This document shows positions 12,161-23,606 of a DNA stretch of 64,000 bases, piece after piece (the stretch's first letter is position 1; every line of letters begins with the position of its first letter). Location of the stretch: assembly GCA_039566865.1 (NCBI GenBank), contig CM076949.1:620001-684000 (forward strand), given 5' to 3'. Under the pieces are notes generated by a model that saw nothing but the letters and a program-made list of their open reading frames with translations, did no database searches and was not told where the DNA came from. The position numbers and the translations under genes were made by a program. This stretch comes from Aurelia coerulea (Eukaryota; Cnidaria; Scyphozoa; Semaeostomeae; Ulmaridae).

Positions 12161-12472
12161 TATAATTATTGTTATGAAGTGCATCAAGGAATTCCATGAC
12201 TTACATTTTCTGCGTCGAATCGTCTTCTCGGAATCTCGAAAAATACTTAAAAAAAGATCTGTAAATCCCATTAATGTGAGATTTCTGCAATCCCAAAACG
12301 TCACATCGTTTGCTAATTTTGAAGCAAGTTTTGCTTCCCATGTGTTCAATAAATTCTCATTGCCGTCTTGGGTCTTTTGCTGGCACTCTACAATTTTAGA
12401 CTGTTTTGAAAATCAAATTTGGCCTAAACGGAAACTATAGATCCACTGTGTAGAAGTTGGACTAACAGAACA

Positions 12473-12860
12473 GTTTAACCAAGGGCGTTAGGACGACAGT
12501 ATAGTCGCCCCGTTGCAGTTAATTTCTAATGTTTGGTTTGAAAAACTTACCTATGTTCTCCTTGGTGGTTTCTTCTTTCATAAATTTCTTGGTTTTGCTT
12601 TCTAAACGACATATATTTCTCAAGTTGAAATGAACTGTTTCATCGTGTGACCGTCGTCTCTGGCGGCCATTTGCAATGTACATAACGAAAGTGAGGTACA
12701 TTTCATCTTGAGAAATAAATATTGTTTAGAAAGCAAAACCAAGAAATTTATGAAAGAAGAAACCACGAAGGAGAACATAGTCAAGTTTTTCAAACCAAAC
12801 ATTAGAAATTAACTGCAACGGGACGACTATAATGTCTCATCCAAACGCCCTTGGTTTAAC
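12473..12860. mobile_element. Palindromic MITE W (388 bp)
   Basis: GTTTAACCAAGGGCGTT at the left is inverted as AACGCCCTTGGTTTAAC at the right. The match continues inward through the TTAATTTCTAATGTTTGGTTTG block and the TTTCATAAATTTCTTGGTTTT block to a small loop near 12660. It has no coding capacity. Confidence 0.8.
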
Positions 12861-13429
12861 AAAAGTAGCAAAAGCAGAACTTTTCTGTCAGCTCAGCTAC
12901 TGCATTGTGGATCCATGGTTGCCGCTTAGGCCAATTTTTTTTATACATTCTGCTAAAAATTTACAATATATATTTAGTTAATTACTATACTTATAAGCTA
13001 CTCTACTCTACTACAAGAACAAGACCACGGGGATCAATAACAATGTCTGCTCACAAATTTGATTTCCACAGGGAGTCTAAAATTTCAGCGTGCCTGCAAA
13101 GAACCCTGGGTGACAATAGCTGTTTAAGCTGAAATGATTGATCGAAAGCTGTGTCGGTCCAAAAACCACTTTTGATATCGATTCGCCCATAGCCATGCCC
13201 TGGTATTTCATCTGTTAATTGAAATAAAAGAAGTTGTAAAAAGCCGCCTTCATCCCAGTAACGTGTTTCATGAGCATATGAAATGAAACATGTTATGAAC
13301 GGAACTAATGGACTTAATCAATAAATATCAGAAAACGTCTACGCATCCTATCGCTCCTCTTGCTAAACAGTACCCACACTGTTCCCGGTTTCCAGGCCAT
13401 TCCCGCAAGACGATCCTCTAATTCGCATA

Positions 13430-13922
13430 CAGTAAAAACCCGCATATAAGAACCACCCACTTATAAGAACCTAAGGCCTAAAATGTTCTAATTTCACCCC
13501 ATTACAGAAGAAACTAATCATCCTGAAATTCAAGGAAGGTTCTTATCTTTAAAAAAGTTAAATGTAAACTACTGGTTGGTAATCTGGTTGGTAATAAATA
13601 TGTGATAAAATGTTTCAAGAAATTTAGCCAAATACTGAAGTAGATACAAAGCATTTGTAAAAAATCCCTTCTATAAATGGATTTGATACAGATAAGGCTA
13701 GGTAGATAAGGTTGTTCTTTGTAAAATTGTATCATGATAGTGAGTACGTGAAAACCTTGTTTTCTTTTATTTGGCCTAAATTCCCGAAGATCTGTTATTA
13801 ATTCTTTTGATAAGAACCTATTTAAGAACCTGGCATCCTGTTTTCAAGAATAGTATCATATGCATAAGAACCTCAACAGGGTGATTTCAAAATTTAAGGT
13901 TGTTATATGCGGGTTTTTATTG
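13430..13922. mobile_element. MITE M1 with CAGTAAAAACCCGC ends (493 bp)
   Basis: The element begins CAGTAAAAACCCGCATATAAGAACC after a TA and ends with the inverted GGTTGTTATATGCGGGTTTTTATTG before a TA. Sister copies are at 38842 and 45902. It has no ORF. The TA target fits a Tc1/mariner-type origin. Confidence 0.78.
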
Positions 13923-15762
13923 TAGCTTATTGAGCTTTTAATGAATGACCTCCACATTATTCCATATTTAAGAATTTTAAAGGAGGGATCAGTGTTTAGT
14001 CTTTAATCAATTCTGTGATATCATTGTCAAATTCCTGTTCCTTTTGAAGTCGGAATCCAGGCAAAAGTTGCGCGGTAAATGTTTTTTACAGCATTATGCA
14101 GTTAACCTGTGTAATTATAAAATATATTTGGTAGAGATTATCACGAAATTATAACATTCATTGTGGTAAATTTTCGAAAAAAGTGTCAAAGGGCACATAT
14201 ATAGACCTACTTGTCGGTACTGATCCTTGTGTGTCATGAAAGGATTGATCGTATTTGATAGGAGACGCCATATCTAAAGGCGAGAACCCGTGAAGCCCTC
14301 AAATAAGCCAGTCTCTATAAAAAGGAAATATAAGGAACTAACTTTTTCGCTGAACCAACATTTTCAAGACAGAGAGAAGACAAGAGTGCTGTCACAGTTC
14401 AAAATTGCTGTCATTTTTCCAATACGTTCAGGGAAGGTAACACAATCTGCTTCAGCCTTGTACACGTTTGTAAAATGGAATATAGATGAGTCCATAATAT
14501 TAAGGTTTTTAGCTTGATTTTTATTTTTGGTGTTCACAAATTTGACGTACAATCACAGAACTAAGTTGGTTTTCAGAAGTACTCGTACAGATTGGAATAT
14601 GAAATTTCGATAAATGTTCACGTTTTCTGAAAAGTCCAATGGTAGAATGATCGATAGGTAGTTGAGTTTATTTCAAGCCATTTAATTGAAAGAAATAGAT
14701 GATAGAATTTTACACCCACCTGCCTACACCGATTTAAAGATTTTGAGCCTATGCTATTTCTTTTAGAGCTAATAAGTACGAGTCATTCCAAAACAGCATC
14801 AGATGTCATCGTCAAGTTACGAGTTACTCATAAGTCAGCTAGGGACGGACCGTTGTTGGGGATACGAACAGGCTAAGTTGTAAGCCTCAAGGAATCCCCC
14901 AAAAAGGGCTCCAGATCGCATGCGCAGTAAGGATTTACTTCACTTATGTAATATGTAAATTAGCTTGAACGTTGAGAACAAGAGAAGAAACAAAAGCAGC
15001 GATGCGCATGACAACGTGAGCCCCAACGTCCATTCGCTCTCAACAAAGCTGAAACACAATGAATCAAAACAATAGGGTCAGCACTTCATCTCCCCAACAA
15101 AGCTACACAGTATGAGGCATGTCAATCGGCATTAGATGCCATGATCTGGCACCTTTGAAAAGCACTTTTTTTATATTCCCAATAAGAATTTTGCAATACA
15201 CATTGCGAGTTACACTACTTAGAAAATTACTCTACAATACTACCAGGACGATACACCCCAGGGAGCAAAAGGCTGTGTCTACCCCGAGGCCATTAAATAA
15301 AGATAAAAGAAAAACTACACGATAATTCCTACAAACAAGTTAAAAAACTGGGTGGCTTATATAAATCAGCTACAGCCTGGTTTCACCCATTTTTCATCAA
15401 TATTATTATTATCATTATCAATTTGGTTAACGTTGGCAACTTACATAACTACAAAAAGCTAATTCCAGCCAACAGTGGAGGACAGACAGTATGAGGCATA
15501 CCATACCACCAAGCATTAAATGCCAGGATCAAGTTCCCACTGAAAGCACATTTGCAAATGGTATTAAATTTTTAATCTTTAAAAATAATTAAATTTTAGT
15601 AACTTGAGGCAAGTTATTTGACTACCGCTTAAAGAAGTCTACAAGCACCTAATAAGTTAACTACGAACTACTTTCACCTAATTTTTCATCACTGCAGTTA
15701 CACAATACGAGTTGAGGCATACCAATCAGTAGTTAATTCCAGCAGGCATTGGCATTTAGTCT

Positions 15763-15945
15763 AATAGTCCTTTTAGCTATTCTAAAGAAGAATCAGTTCG
15801 AACTATAGTGTTCTACGCTTTGAAGAATTTTCGAATGTGCACAATAGTGATAGAAGCTCTAGCGCCACTCAATCGAACCTCTCGTACGAAAATGTATGAG
15901 GATAACGCTCGATCCAGACTGTTTTGTAGAACAGCTTAAAGGTGT
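15763..15945. mobile_element. Short element G, copy 1 (~180 bp)
   Basis: The left end AATAGTCCTTTTAGCTATTC and the right end GAACAGCTTAAAGGTGTA are imperfect inverted copies. The interior has the GAATTTTCGAATGTGCACAA block and GATAGAAGCTCTAGCGCCAC shared by all copies. Confidence 0.65.
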
Positions 15946-16298
15946 AATTCCTTTGGTATCTAATGGTGCCAGATGCGAGTAATGTTGAGGTTTGTTGGTT
16001 GCAATGCCTTTCATTCTTGAAGCAACCCCCCATTGTTAAAAGTAGCATTCAGTGGTAACGATCTTTACAGCCGATACCATTACGCATATTTATGGATACC
16101 TTTCCGTAGTGCATGTCATTCATACGCCGAATTTGAATGAGACTGTCAGATACCACGTTGTGCCAAAATTGCCACAGAATTTCTGCTAAATCAAGAAGAG
16201 AGACAAGTCTCTGGTACCAAAAAAAGGACAAGAGAACGAGGTATGGTTGACGTGGAAAGCATTTTTGTCAAGATATTCGCCTTTCAATAAGAGTGTTA

Positions 16299-16800
16299 CA
16301 GGTGTCCCAAAAGATGTATGCCTCGCTTGTGACTGCTGTGGAGGAGCTGTAGCCTTAATTGTCTCAGATTTTACTTTATACAGTTGTATAGGGCAAAGCA
16401 TAGGGCAGGCTTCAACTTAGAGTTTGAAACCTTGTTTGAGTCAATTTGACAAATGGTTGCTGATTTATGGCACAGTAAAGGCAAAATAAGTGTTGGCTTC
16501 AAAAACAGCTCTTTTGTTGTTATCCAGCAGTTCTATCAATGTTTTTTAAATAGACCTTTTAGCTATTCAGAAAAGAATCAGAATCGAACAAACTTTTGCT
16601 ACACTTTGTAGAATTTTCGAATGTGCACAATAGTGATAGAATCTCTAACGCCACCCGATCGAACGTCACGTATGAAAATGTACCAGAATAACGTTCGATC
16701 CAGGCTCTTTTTTAGAATAGCTAAAAGGTCTATTTTTCTAAATTTGTTAAAGCGTTGACATTGTTGTTTATCTAGGAGATAAGCAAGGCCCATTTTAGCC
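16299..16800. mobile_element. Truncated S-family element interrupted by element G
   Basis: ACAGGTGTCCCAAAAGATGTATGCC and the CTGCTGTGGAGGAGCTGTAG block repeat the left end of S1. 'AGTTTGAAACCTTGTTTGAGTC' and 'GTTGCTGATTTATG' match its inner part. The right end is decayed, and a G copy (16549-16734) is inserted in it. Confidence 0.5.
16549..16734. mobile_element. Short element G, copy 2
   Basis: Its ends AATAGACCTTTTAGCTATTC and GAATAGCTAAAAGGTCTATT form a perfect 20-bp inverted repeat, the best preserved of the family in this window. Confidence 0.8.
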
Positions 16801-16959
16801 TTTAACTAGACTTTCAGCATTGAAAGAATATAATTACTGATAGTCCACTGAATAAACTTGGAGCAAGTCCAACCTTTAAGATGTTAACATTTCATATTGC
16901 TTGCTCTACTCTTCTTTCTCTATTGTTTTATTTTCCTTCAAAGGTTTGAATTTCTTTAA

Positions 16960-17169
16960 ATGTTCCCTTTTCCTCAGTCTTACAGGTGCGAAATATTTGA
17001 AAAGACAACAAGGCCAGTCTTGTTTATTTCAATTGGAAGATGCTTCACAAGATTTATGTGTTGTCAGTCTCGTTGTGGAGCTGCTTGGTTTTCAGTTCAA
17101 GTCTCTATCATGGTAAGTCTGCTTTTCAAAATGCTAAATATTTCAGAAAAACAGTTAGTCACACTCTGA
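16960..17169 (+). CDS. Weak candidate: small Cys-rich ORF or exon, unidentified
   Basis: A 69-codon frame has a pyrimidine-rich acceptor (TTTTCCTCAG) inside it at 16977 and a strong donor (ATG|GTAAGT) at 17113. The exon between them is 135 bp with no stop. The peptide has a GRCFTRFMCCQSRCGAAW core. An ATG at 16881 starts a signal-peptide-like MLTFHIACSTLLSLLFYF. Joining the two would require a 34-bp intron, which is implausibly short. I recognise no family. It may be an orphan secreted gene or chance. Confidence 0.18.
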   Translation: MFPFPQSYRCEIFEKTTRPVLFISIGRCFTRFMCCQSRCGAAWFSVQVSIMVSLLFKMLNISEKQLVTL

Positions 17170-17392
17170 TGATAACGTAAGTTTGAAAGGCCTCAGTGTG
17201 CTGAAAAATCTGTCTGTTTTTTGCGTCCGTTTTTCTCCTAGTACCTATTATTTAGTTATACTACAGTACCAAGTTTTCAGAAAAATGTGTAGGTTGCCCT
17301 ACCGTTAAAGTGTTCCGGATGCATGGAATATCAAAATTGAATTGAACTGATTGTTTTGAGCTGTCCAAGAATCTCCAAAACAGCAGATTTGC

Positions 17393-17555
17393 AGTCTTCA
17401 CGTAGACTGATTATATGTTCGTAGATTATCACAATTGATAGACTGATGGACGCTATAAATACCTCTCTGGAGCGACAACAACAACATCAATTCACTTCAA
17501 TTAGATGAGCGTAAGTTGAGGGTCCTTGTGTAGTGAGGCTAGTCTTCGCGCTCTT
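17393..17555. repeat. Dispersed repeat K, copy 1
   Basis: A segment of about 160 bp includes GAGCGACAACAACAACATCA and 'GAGGGTCCTTGTGTAGTGAGGC'. It recurs inverted at 45068-45232 with a few mismatches. Its class is unknown. Confidence 0.7.
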
Positions 17556-17822
17556 AAAGAGCCATTGTCACCCATGGTCCTTTGCAGGCCACTACCCATG
17601 GTCCTTTGCAGGCGACTAGACTGTCTGCAAATGAAATGTGGCCTAAGTGGAAATCATTGATCCACTGCTGTAGTTCAACTGATAGAACAGTTTTATTTTG
17701 TTTGAGCTGAGTTACAGTTGAGCTGTTCTTTCACATAGTTTAGGCCAAATTTGACTTTCAGATAGTCTGAAATTGTATCGTGTCCGCAAAGGACCCTGGC
17801 TGGGTGATAATGGATCTTTAAG
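17556..17822. mobile_element. MITE Q1 with CTTAAAGAGCCATTGTCACCC ends
   Basis: CTTAAAGAGCCATTGTCACC plus 'GGTCCTTTGCAGGC' is inverted at the right as 'TGTCCGCAAAGGACC' and 'GGGTGATAATGGATCTTTAAG'. The GGTCCTTTGCAGGC block is duplicated within the left end. Related ends are seen near 1060, 13090, 22860, 23345 and 32085. Confidence 0.65.
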
Positions 17823-18053
17823 TTTGAGACAACATGAATCATTTTCTCCTGAGCTTTGAATAGAAAATATTAATCTAACAGATTTTCAAGGACTTTGTCA
17901 TGATTAGACACGAGTCTTCGTCACAAATTGACCTTATTTTATGACCTGATGTAGGTTTATTTCAAGAATCCTTATTTTCGTTCAGATCGCCTGAACTGAA
18001 TCATATCTACATCGCTGATCAACTGTAATAAGTTTACGTAGATCAGTAATGTA

Positions 18054-18342
18054 CAGGGTGTCCCAAAAAAATTGTGCCCCATTTGCCTGAAGATTGTGAC
18101 AAAATGGCAAAAGATTCTCTCCAAACTTTTGCATGATGGTGCTCTTCAGATGTTCAATTAAAGTTTGCTACCATCCCTATGAAAATTCTTTCCATCATTT
18201 TTCAACGGATTTTTACGGGGATGGTAGCAAACTTTAATTGAATACTTGAAGAGCAACATCATGCAAAAGATTGGCGAGAATCTTTTTGCCGTTTTGTCGC
18301 AATCTTCAGGCAAACGAGGCACAATTTTTTTGGGGCACCCTG
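18054..18342. mobile_element. Palindromic mariner-like MITE S2 (289 bp)
   Basis: CAGGGTGTCCCAAAAAAATT at the left and AATTTTTTTGGGGCACCCTG at the right lie between TA dinucleotides. The whole element folds back on itself, with TTTGCTACCATCCC near 18168 inverted at 18220. It has no ORF. Confidence 0.85.
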
Positions 18343-18350
18343 TATGTGCA

Positions 18351-19263
18351 AGCATAGGAATCATTCGTCGTACATAGCCGATTGCTCGTGGCCCATGGTC
18401 GAAACCGCCAAAGCCTCATTTTCACGGACCAATCAGACGGCTAAAAAGCGAAGGAGACAAAAGAAACCCGCGAAGATTTTTCTAAATTTTACCTACCTTC
18501 ATAAAACGCAACCAGGACAAAAAACTGCTTGAGATTTCCCGAATTTTTTAAAAGCAATCTACTCTCCAGATGTTTGGGAGTAAAAGTTTGGATGCCGGTC
18601 GAGACCTGTTTACGCCACTTCGAGTCAGGTGATAAAGCCTCTTGATAAAACCTCTTTTGAATTTCATAAGTTATTTTGCAACGAGCAAACTTTTGCCATG
18701 AATGTAAAAAGTAGTACAATACAGAAACTTCCCTAGAGTATTGCAACATGACTTGGAATGCGCGAACAAGCCTTTGTAGACTTTTTCAATTCACATAGAA
18801 ACCGTAGGGGCATTGAATCTTCAATAAAAGAAAATTTAGCGAAAAACAATAGCAAGAACAATTGAAAACACAGATTGTGGCGTTTTCGGGTCGTTCTTAC
18901 AACAATCACTATTGTTATTACTATTGTCTGCCGGCCAGAATCTCTATTGTTCAAGGTTCAGTGCCTTGTCGGTTTGTTTGTGGCCATAACTCCACCAATC
19001 CTGGAGATATTTTAACGGGCATCCAAACTTTTACTCCCAAACATCTGGAGAGTAGATTGCTTTAAAAAAATTCGGGAAATCCCAAGCAGTTTTTTGTCCT
19101 GGTGGCATTTTATGAAGGTAGGTAAAATTTAGGAAAATCTTCACGGGTTTGTTTTGTCTCCCTTGCTTTTTAGCCGTCTGATTGGTCCGTGAAAATGAGG
19201 CTTTGGCGGTTTCGACCATGGGCCACGAGCAATCGGCTATGTACGACGAATGATTCCTATGCT
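18351..19263. mobile_element. Long-TIR element T with 9-bp target duplication (913 bp)
   Basis: Arms of about 250 bp are inverted copies: AGCATAGGAATCATTCGTCG to about 18598, and about 19019 to CGACGAATGATTCCTATGCT. The 9-bp direct repeat GTATGTGCA flanks it exactly (18342-18350 and 19264-19272). Long arms and 9-bp duplications are characteristic of Mutator-like elements. The 420-bp centre has no intact transposase. It landed on the right edge of S2. Confidence 0.83.
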
Positions 19264-19278
19264 GTATGTGCAAGTAAA

Positions 19279-19500
19279 GTCTATCCGGCGAGGCTTGCGA
19301 TAACGCAGTGGGTTGAGGTTTCCGCCAGGTGATTGAAGTCGGTCGAGTGAGGTCAAACTCCGGATGGGTGACCTCTCGAAGGCCTAACCTCGCAACTCAC
19401 TTCGCTGTCCTTCCGAAGGGACATTAAAGCTAGGGGTCCCATTCCTGGATGCGGCATGCATAGTGGGCCTAAATTAGCTTTAAATGGCTAGAAACCCTTT
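19279..19500 (+). mobile_element. Probable tRNA-derived SINE
   Basis: TAACGCAGTGGG (19301-19312) fits a pol III A box with one mismatch. GGTCAAACTCC (19351-19361), 50 bases on, resembles a B box. CGGATGGGTGACC follows directly and matches the 5S rRNA internal control region. This G+C-rich block differs sharply from its surroundings. No second copy was found in the window, and the 3' end is uncertain. Confidence 0.45.
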
Positions 19501-19566
19501 CAGTCCATTTAAAATAAACTATTGGAAAAAATCGCACAATTAGTTACATGATTTTAGGCATGTTTT

Positions 19567-19745
19567 GAAGGTTTCTTGAACGTGTTTTCTTGAGAAAATA
19601 CATCATATTTTCAGAACGGAGTGGCCGATTTCAGTCAGGTAAATTTTGAAATTAATTTGAACATGTCCACTATTTAACAATATTGTATTTACCGATATCA
19701 TTGCCTTGATATCGAGGGAACAGTGGCCTTTGAAACGGGAATTTG
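19567..19745. repeat. Dispersed repeat L, copy 1
   Basis: 'GAAGGTTTCTTGAAC', then 'CCGATTTCAGTCAGG', 'TTTGAACATGTC' and 'CCGATATCATTG.CT.GATATC' recur in the same order and strand at 62527-62690. This copy has extra sequence after the first block. Confidence 0.65.
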
Positions 19746-21853
19746 TTTTTGTTTTGTTTTTACTTACCTGGTAGGCAAAAATGTTTTTGACTCACAGTAA
19801 TTGCTGATAGTTTTCGGTTTCAGATTTTCCATCAGAGCAAGAAGCGATGGATGCGTTATTCAAACAACTCAAGCAGTCAGTTCCAGTTTCATGTAAGTTT
19901 ATCATTAACATTATATATTTATTGTTATTATTCCTATCTTAATTTACATTTGCAAAAGCGTGTGGAGAAAAAACTAAGACCAATTCTTAATTTGAATTAA
20001 ATTCTGATTTTATTCGAAGTATGTTTCAAAATACTTGAATTGAAAAATGATTAAAGAATGCCACGGAGATACGTTGAAACTGAAAACTATTTATGTCAAG
20101 GTTTGTGATTCTTATCATCCCATAAAAATATCTCTGGTTTGAAAAGAAAAGAAAATTGAAGAAACCAAGAAGAAATTGAAGGAATATTCTCATCACGACC
20201 ATGTGCACAAAATATCCAAACGGAGGAAATTCTGGAAAGAAATTCATTTACGCAAACAGAAATTTTTGCTGTAGTTTTCCCATGATAACTCTTTTATTGC
20301 AACAACTTTACAAACATTTTCTCCAGAAAATCGTGGGAAAAGCTGATATGAGAAATATCTGAACATTGTTGGCCGACCAATTTTGTAAGCATCGGAAAAA
20401 ATTGAATTCAAAAATTACCAAATGTTAAATTCTACTAGCATATTATTGTCAAGATTTATTAAACATGGTAGCTATCCCTTTATTCTTGTTACTTTCTGCA
20501 AGAAAACATCGAAAATATTATCGCTAAAAATTAAAAAGGAAAACCAGAAACTACTTTTATAGCTGAACGAAAGAATGTTATTGTAAATAGTGAGTGTGAC
20601 CCAACCTAGAAAATATTTTGAAGGATAGATTCCGTTCCGTTCTTGTGGAATGATATCTTCAAATTTTCATGTTTTTTTGCGTTTGAAAATTGTTTTTGGA
20701 ACATGACTTTTTAACTCATATCTCTGTCTGTGCTTTTTTTTAAATTCCATTCCAATAAAAATTTGCTATACAAATTTATTAGTTACGCTACTTACAAAAT
20801 ATTTAACTACACAACAAGGACGATCCCATTAGATGCAAAATAATACGTTGACTATTCCGTGGCTTCACAAAAACTAAGACGATGTACATATGAATAATCA
20901 AAGGAAAAACAATAAGACATGGAAGAAACGAGCAAAGAACACTACATTCTGTCTCAAATTAGACATCAGTTGAAAAATTGTCCGCGAATAACAGTAGACA
21001 AGATGTTTGCTGTAGTTTTGGGTAATTTTGCGCTATCGCAAATCTCATATATATACTTTGAGACAGACTATGATAGTTAACTAAATAATTTCTGGCTTAC
21101 TAGGGGGATAGTGCTTTTAAATACATGTGCACTTTAGACATGATGTTATATTGTGCCTAAAAAACGAGGAAGCGTCTTGTATTCCTTGCTTCAAAATTTT
21201 ATAACTTTAAACTTCAGAATTTGATTTTCAAATTTCAAACGAGGAAAACTCCCACAAAATTTCATAGCATTTTCTACTTCAAATGACAAATTATAAAAAT
21301 CTTGGATCAAAATTTGTTTCCAACGATCTTACTTATGACATCAATTTTAAAACATGTTATTTTTGGAAATTTCATGAGAATGATACACATGTCAGAGACA
21401 ATTTTCTCAGCCTTATATTTCCTTCATTCCTGAAAGATATCTCACATTTTACGATTCACTGTTAACTTTTGATCAAGAAAGAGTTGTATATTTCTCTTCC
21501 ATTTACGAACTTCACGTTCTGCCACTCACTGTTAACTTCCCATCAACGAAAAGCTATACATTTCTTCTATTTGTAAAGCTATTGCATAATTTACAACCGC
21601 AAAACAAATACACCCAAAGATGGTTTAGAACTATTTAGGCTTTGCATACCATGTACATACCAATATACTTACATTGCATCACAGGAGTCTAGGATTTTAG
21701 ATTACATCGATAAGTCGTTCTGAGCTTTTGATTGTATTCTGTGATTAACAATCATATGGAAAAAATAGATATTTCAGACTTCTAGCATAACATTGGAATA
21801 GGATACCTTGCCTCTTCTACAATGCGTACCTTCGAGCGTTTAGTAGTATTATG
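19746..21853. other. Intergenic, no gene recognised
   Basis: It is AT-rich. A 69-bp exon-like segment (19824-19892) has good splice signals, but two frames are open and no partner exons were found. A Z-family repeat copy lies near 20760-20850. Confidence 0.4.
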
Positions 21854-22012
21854 CAGAGACGTAGGAACCGGTGGGCACTAGTGGGGGGCACGGGCCCCCC
21901 TAGATTTTGCAATAAACATATAAATGCCCTTCTTATTTTCAGGAAGTGCCTCTTTAGCTTAATGAAAAAAGTGCCCCTGCCCCCCAAGTTTGAGATGGTT
22001 CCTACATCCCTG
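21854..22012. mobile_element. hAT-like MITE R, copy 1 (159 bp)
   Basis: The ends CAGAGACGTAGGAACC and GGTTCCTACATCCCTG are inverted copies, and CAGAG tips are typical of hAT elements. The flanks GTATTATG and GTATTGTG (21846-21853, 22013-22020) match at seven of eight positions. The interior is rich in GGGGGCAC and GCCCCCC runs. Confidence 0.82.
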
Positions 22013-22389
22013 GTATTGTGTGATTAACGATCAAGCAACGCAATACAGATCTTTCAAAATTTTAGAATAACATTGAGAATTTGAAAACACGTAGGACCCC
22101 TAGGGTTAGGGTTATGGTTAGTAAACTGTAGGCTACATTTGTGGTCTTCAATGAATTGTGATATATAAAAATTATAAGCCAGGAAAAGAGACTCTACACG
22201 CGTAAGCAAATAGAACTTCAGACGGGGAAAATAAGATTAGAGAAATCTGATAAGAATTTTCTTTGGCATAACTATATTTGACTGTTTAACACCAGGAAAA
22301 TCTCGTTATAAAGTGAAAGCCAATTTCAAACTCAGCCACAACCCACATTTAGTCATCGAAGAGAAATTGAAATCCTCTCCTCAGTATTT

Positions 22390-22640
22390 TTTTTATTATA
22401 AGAAACCGCTCATAAGGAACTCAACTCTCACCAAAAATCCAGAAATTCCAGTACTTGGAAAATATATCTTTAGAAAATATTTATGTTGATAAAGGAAATT
22501 CTTCATATGTTTTTACTGTATTGTCATTTTCCGTACTATTTATTACTCGGAAGGTACTGGAGTAATGTCCAAACTTGGAAAGGCTGCAAAAATTTGGCAC
22601 TGGAACTGATCCAACTTTCAACCATTCACTTTGCTTATTT
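22390..22640. repeat. P-family repeat fragment
   Basis: 'AGAAACCGCTCATAAGGAACTCAACTCTCA', the 'TTGATAAAGGAAAT' block and 'GGTACTGGAGTAATGTC' match the left half of the complete copy at 27566. Confidence 0.6.
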
Positions 22641-22749
22641 CGTTGTAAATTTATTTCTGCTACAAACTACATTTGGAGATATAATACCGAAGGCCATACA
22701 TACCCAATGAACTCATAAAATAGAAGGTCCTCGTCTTAAATTTGTTGTT

Positions 22750-22752
22750 TGT

Positions 22753-22783
<31 letters not shown>
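22750..22783. repeat. (TTTA)n microsatellite
   Basis: About eight tandem TTTA units. Confidence 0.95.
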
Positions 22784-22784
<1 letters not shown>

Positions 22785-22859
22785 ATACAAATGGAGGTAT
22801 GGCAGCAATACAATATAACACTCCACGAAGAAAAATTATTAATAGACATGAGGATTGTA

Positions 22860-23380
22860 AATGGAATCTTTATGGAGCCCAGGGTCCTTTGCGGGGACGT
22901 TGAAACTTCAGACTGTTTGAAAGCCAAATTTGGATCCACTAGTTGAACTGATTTAAGCCACTGCAGTGCGCTTGGCCAAATTTGATTTTCAAACTGTTTG
23001 AAATAGACGATTAAGCTAAAGATGGCAGCAAGGATTGTTTTACCAAGATGCACTGCGTTCCAGAGACGTAGGAACCGGGGGGGCATTGGGGGCACGTGCC
23101 CCCCCAAGATTTTGAAATAAACAAAGAAGTGCCCTTTTTGTTTTCAGGAAATGCCCCTTTAGCTTAATGGAAAAAGTGCCCTCGAAGTGTCGTGCCCCTC
23201 CAAGTTTGAGATGCTTCCTACGTCCCTGCTGCGTTCTTTAATCGAATTCCTGTAGAATCGTTAAAGATCCGTAATTACGACGCATTGCATCTTGGTAAAA
23301 AGTTCCTCGCCGCCGTCTTTAGCGTAATCGTCTATTGCAGCCAGCCTGCAAAGGACTCTGGGTGATAATGGCTCTTTAAA
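22860..23380. mobile_element. MITE Q2, interrupted by hAT-like MITE R
   Basis: 'GGAGCCCAGGGTCCTTTGCGGGGACG' at the left pairs inverted with CAGCCTGCAAAGGACTCTGG and 'GATAATGGCTCTTTAAA' at the right. Blocks around GACGATTAAGCTAAAGATGG (about 23010) recur inverted near 23312. The palindrome is split by the insertion at 23061-23228. Confidence 0.65.
23061..23228. mobile_element. hAT-like MITE R, copy 2 (168 bp)
   Basis: CAGAGACGTAGGAACC and GCTTCCTACGTCCCTG are the inverted ends. The perfect 8-bp duplication CTGCGTTC flanks them (23053-23060 and 23229-23236). This proves insertion into Q2. Confidence 0.92.
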
Positions 23381-23606
23381 ATATGCCGAACACTCAATCT
23401 GATAATCTTAGGAAACTAGAGATATGTCAATTTGAATGTTTGAAGGGAATCTAAGCGTATGTAAGCCCTGGATGAAAATAGCCACGCGAAGACAATAGGC
23501 TATGACACGTGCCGCACCATATTTGGGAAACTGATCTACGTCAACAGGAAATACTGATATCTGATAGGCTAGAATTTGATCGCAAGTGGCTTGAGCCACT
23601 TTTATA

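Larger units (their letters stand above)
12086..16880. other. Intergenic mosaic of short repeats
   Basis: No gene is supported. It contains elements W, M1, G1, S3 and G2 (separate entries). Copies of the 'AGGACGAT.CCACGGGGAGCAAAAG' repeat (family Z) lie near 12985-13065 and 15195-15300. A 'CAGTATGAGGCAT' block is repeated near 15110, 15490 and 15705, and an S-family fragment lies at 14620-14765. Confidence 0.5.

Noticed and set aside
19824..19892. Exon-like 69-bp segment with good acceptor and donor
   Set aside because: Two frames are open and no flanking exons of matching phase or recognisable protein were found. The nearby 24-bp 'exon' at 19618-19641 is part of dispersed repeat L.
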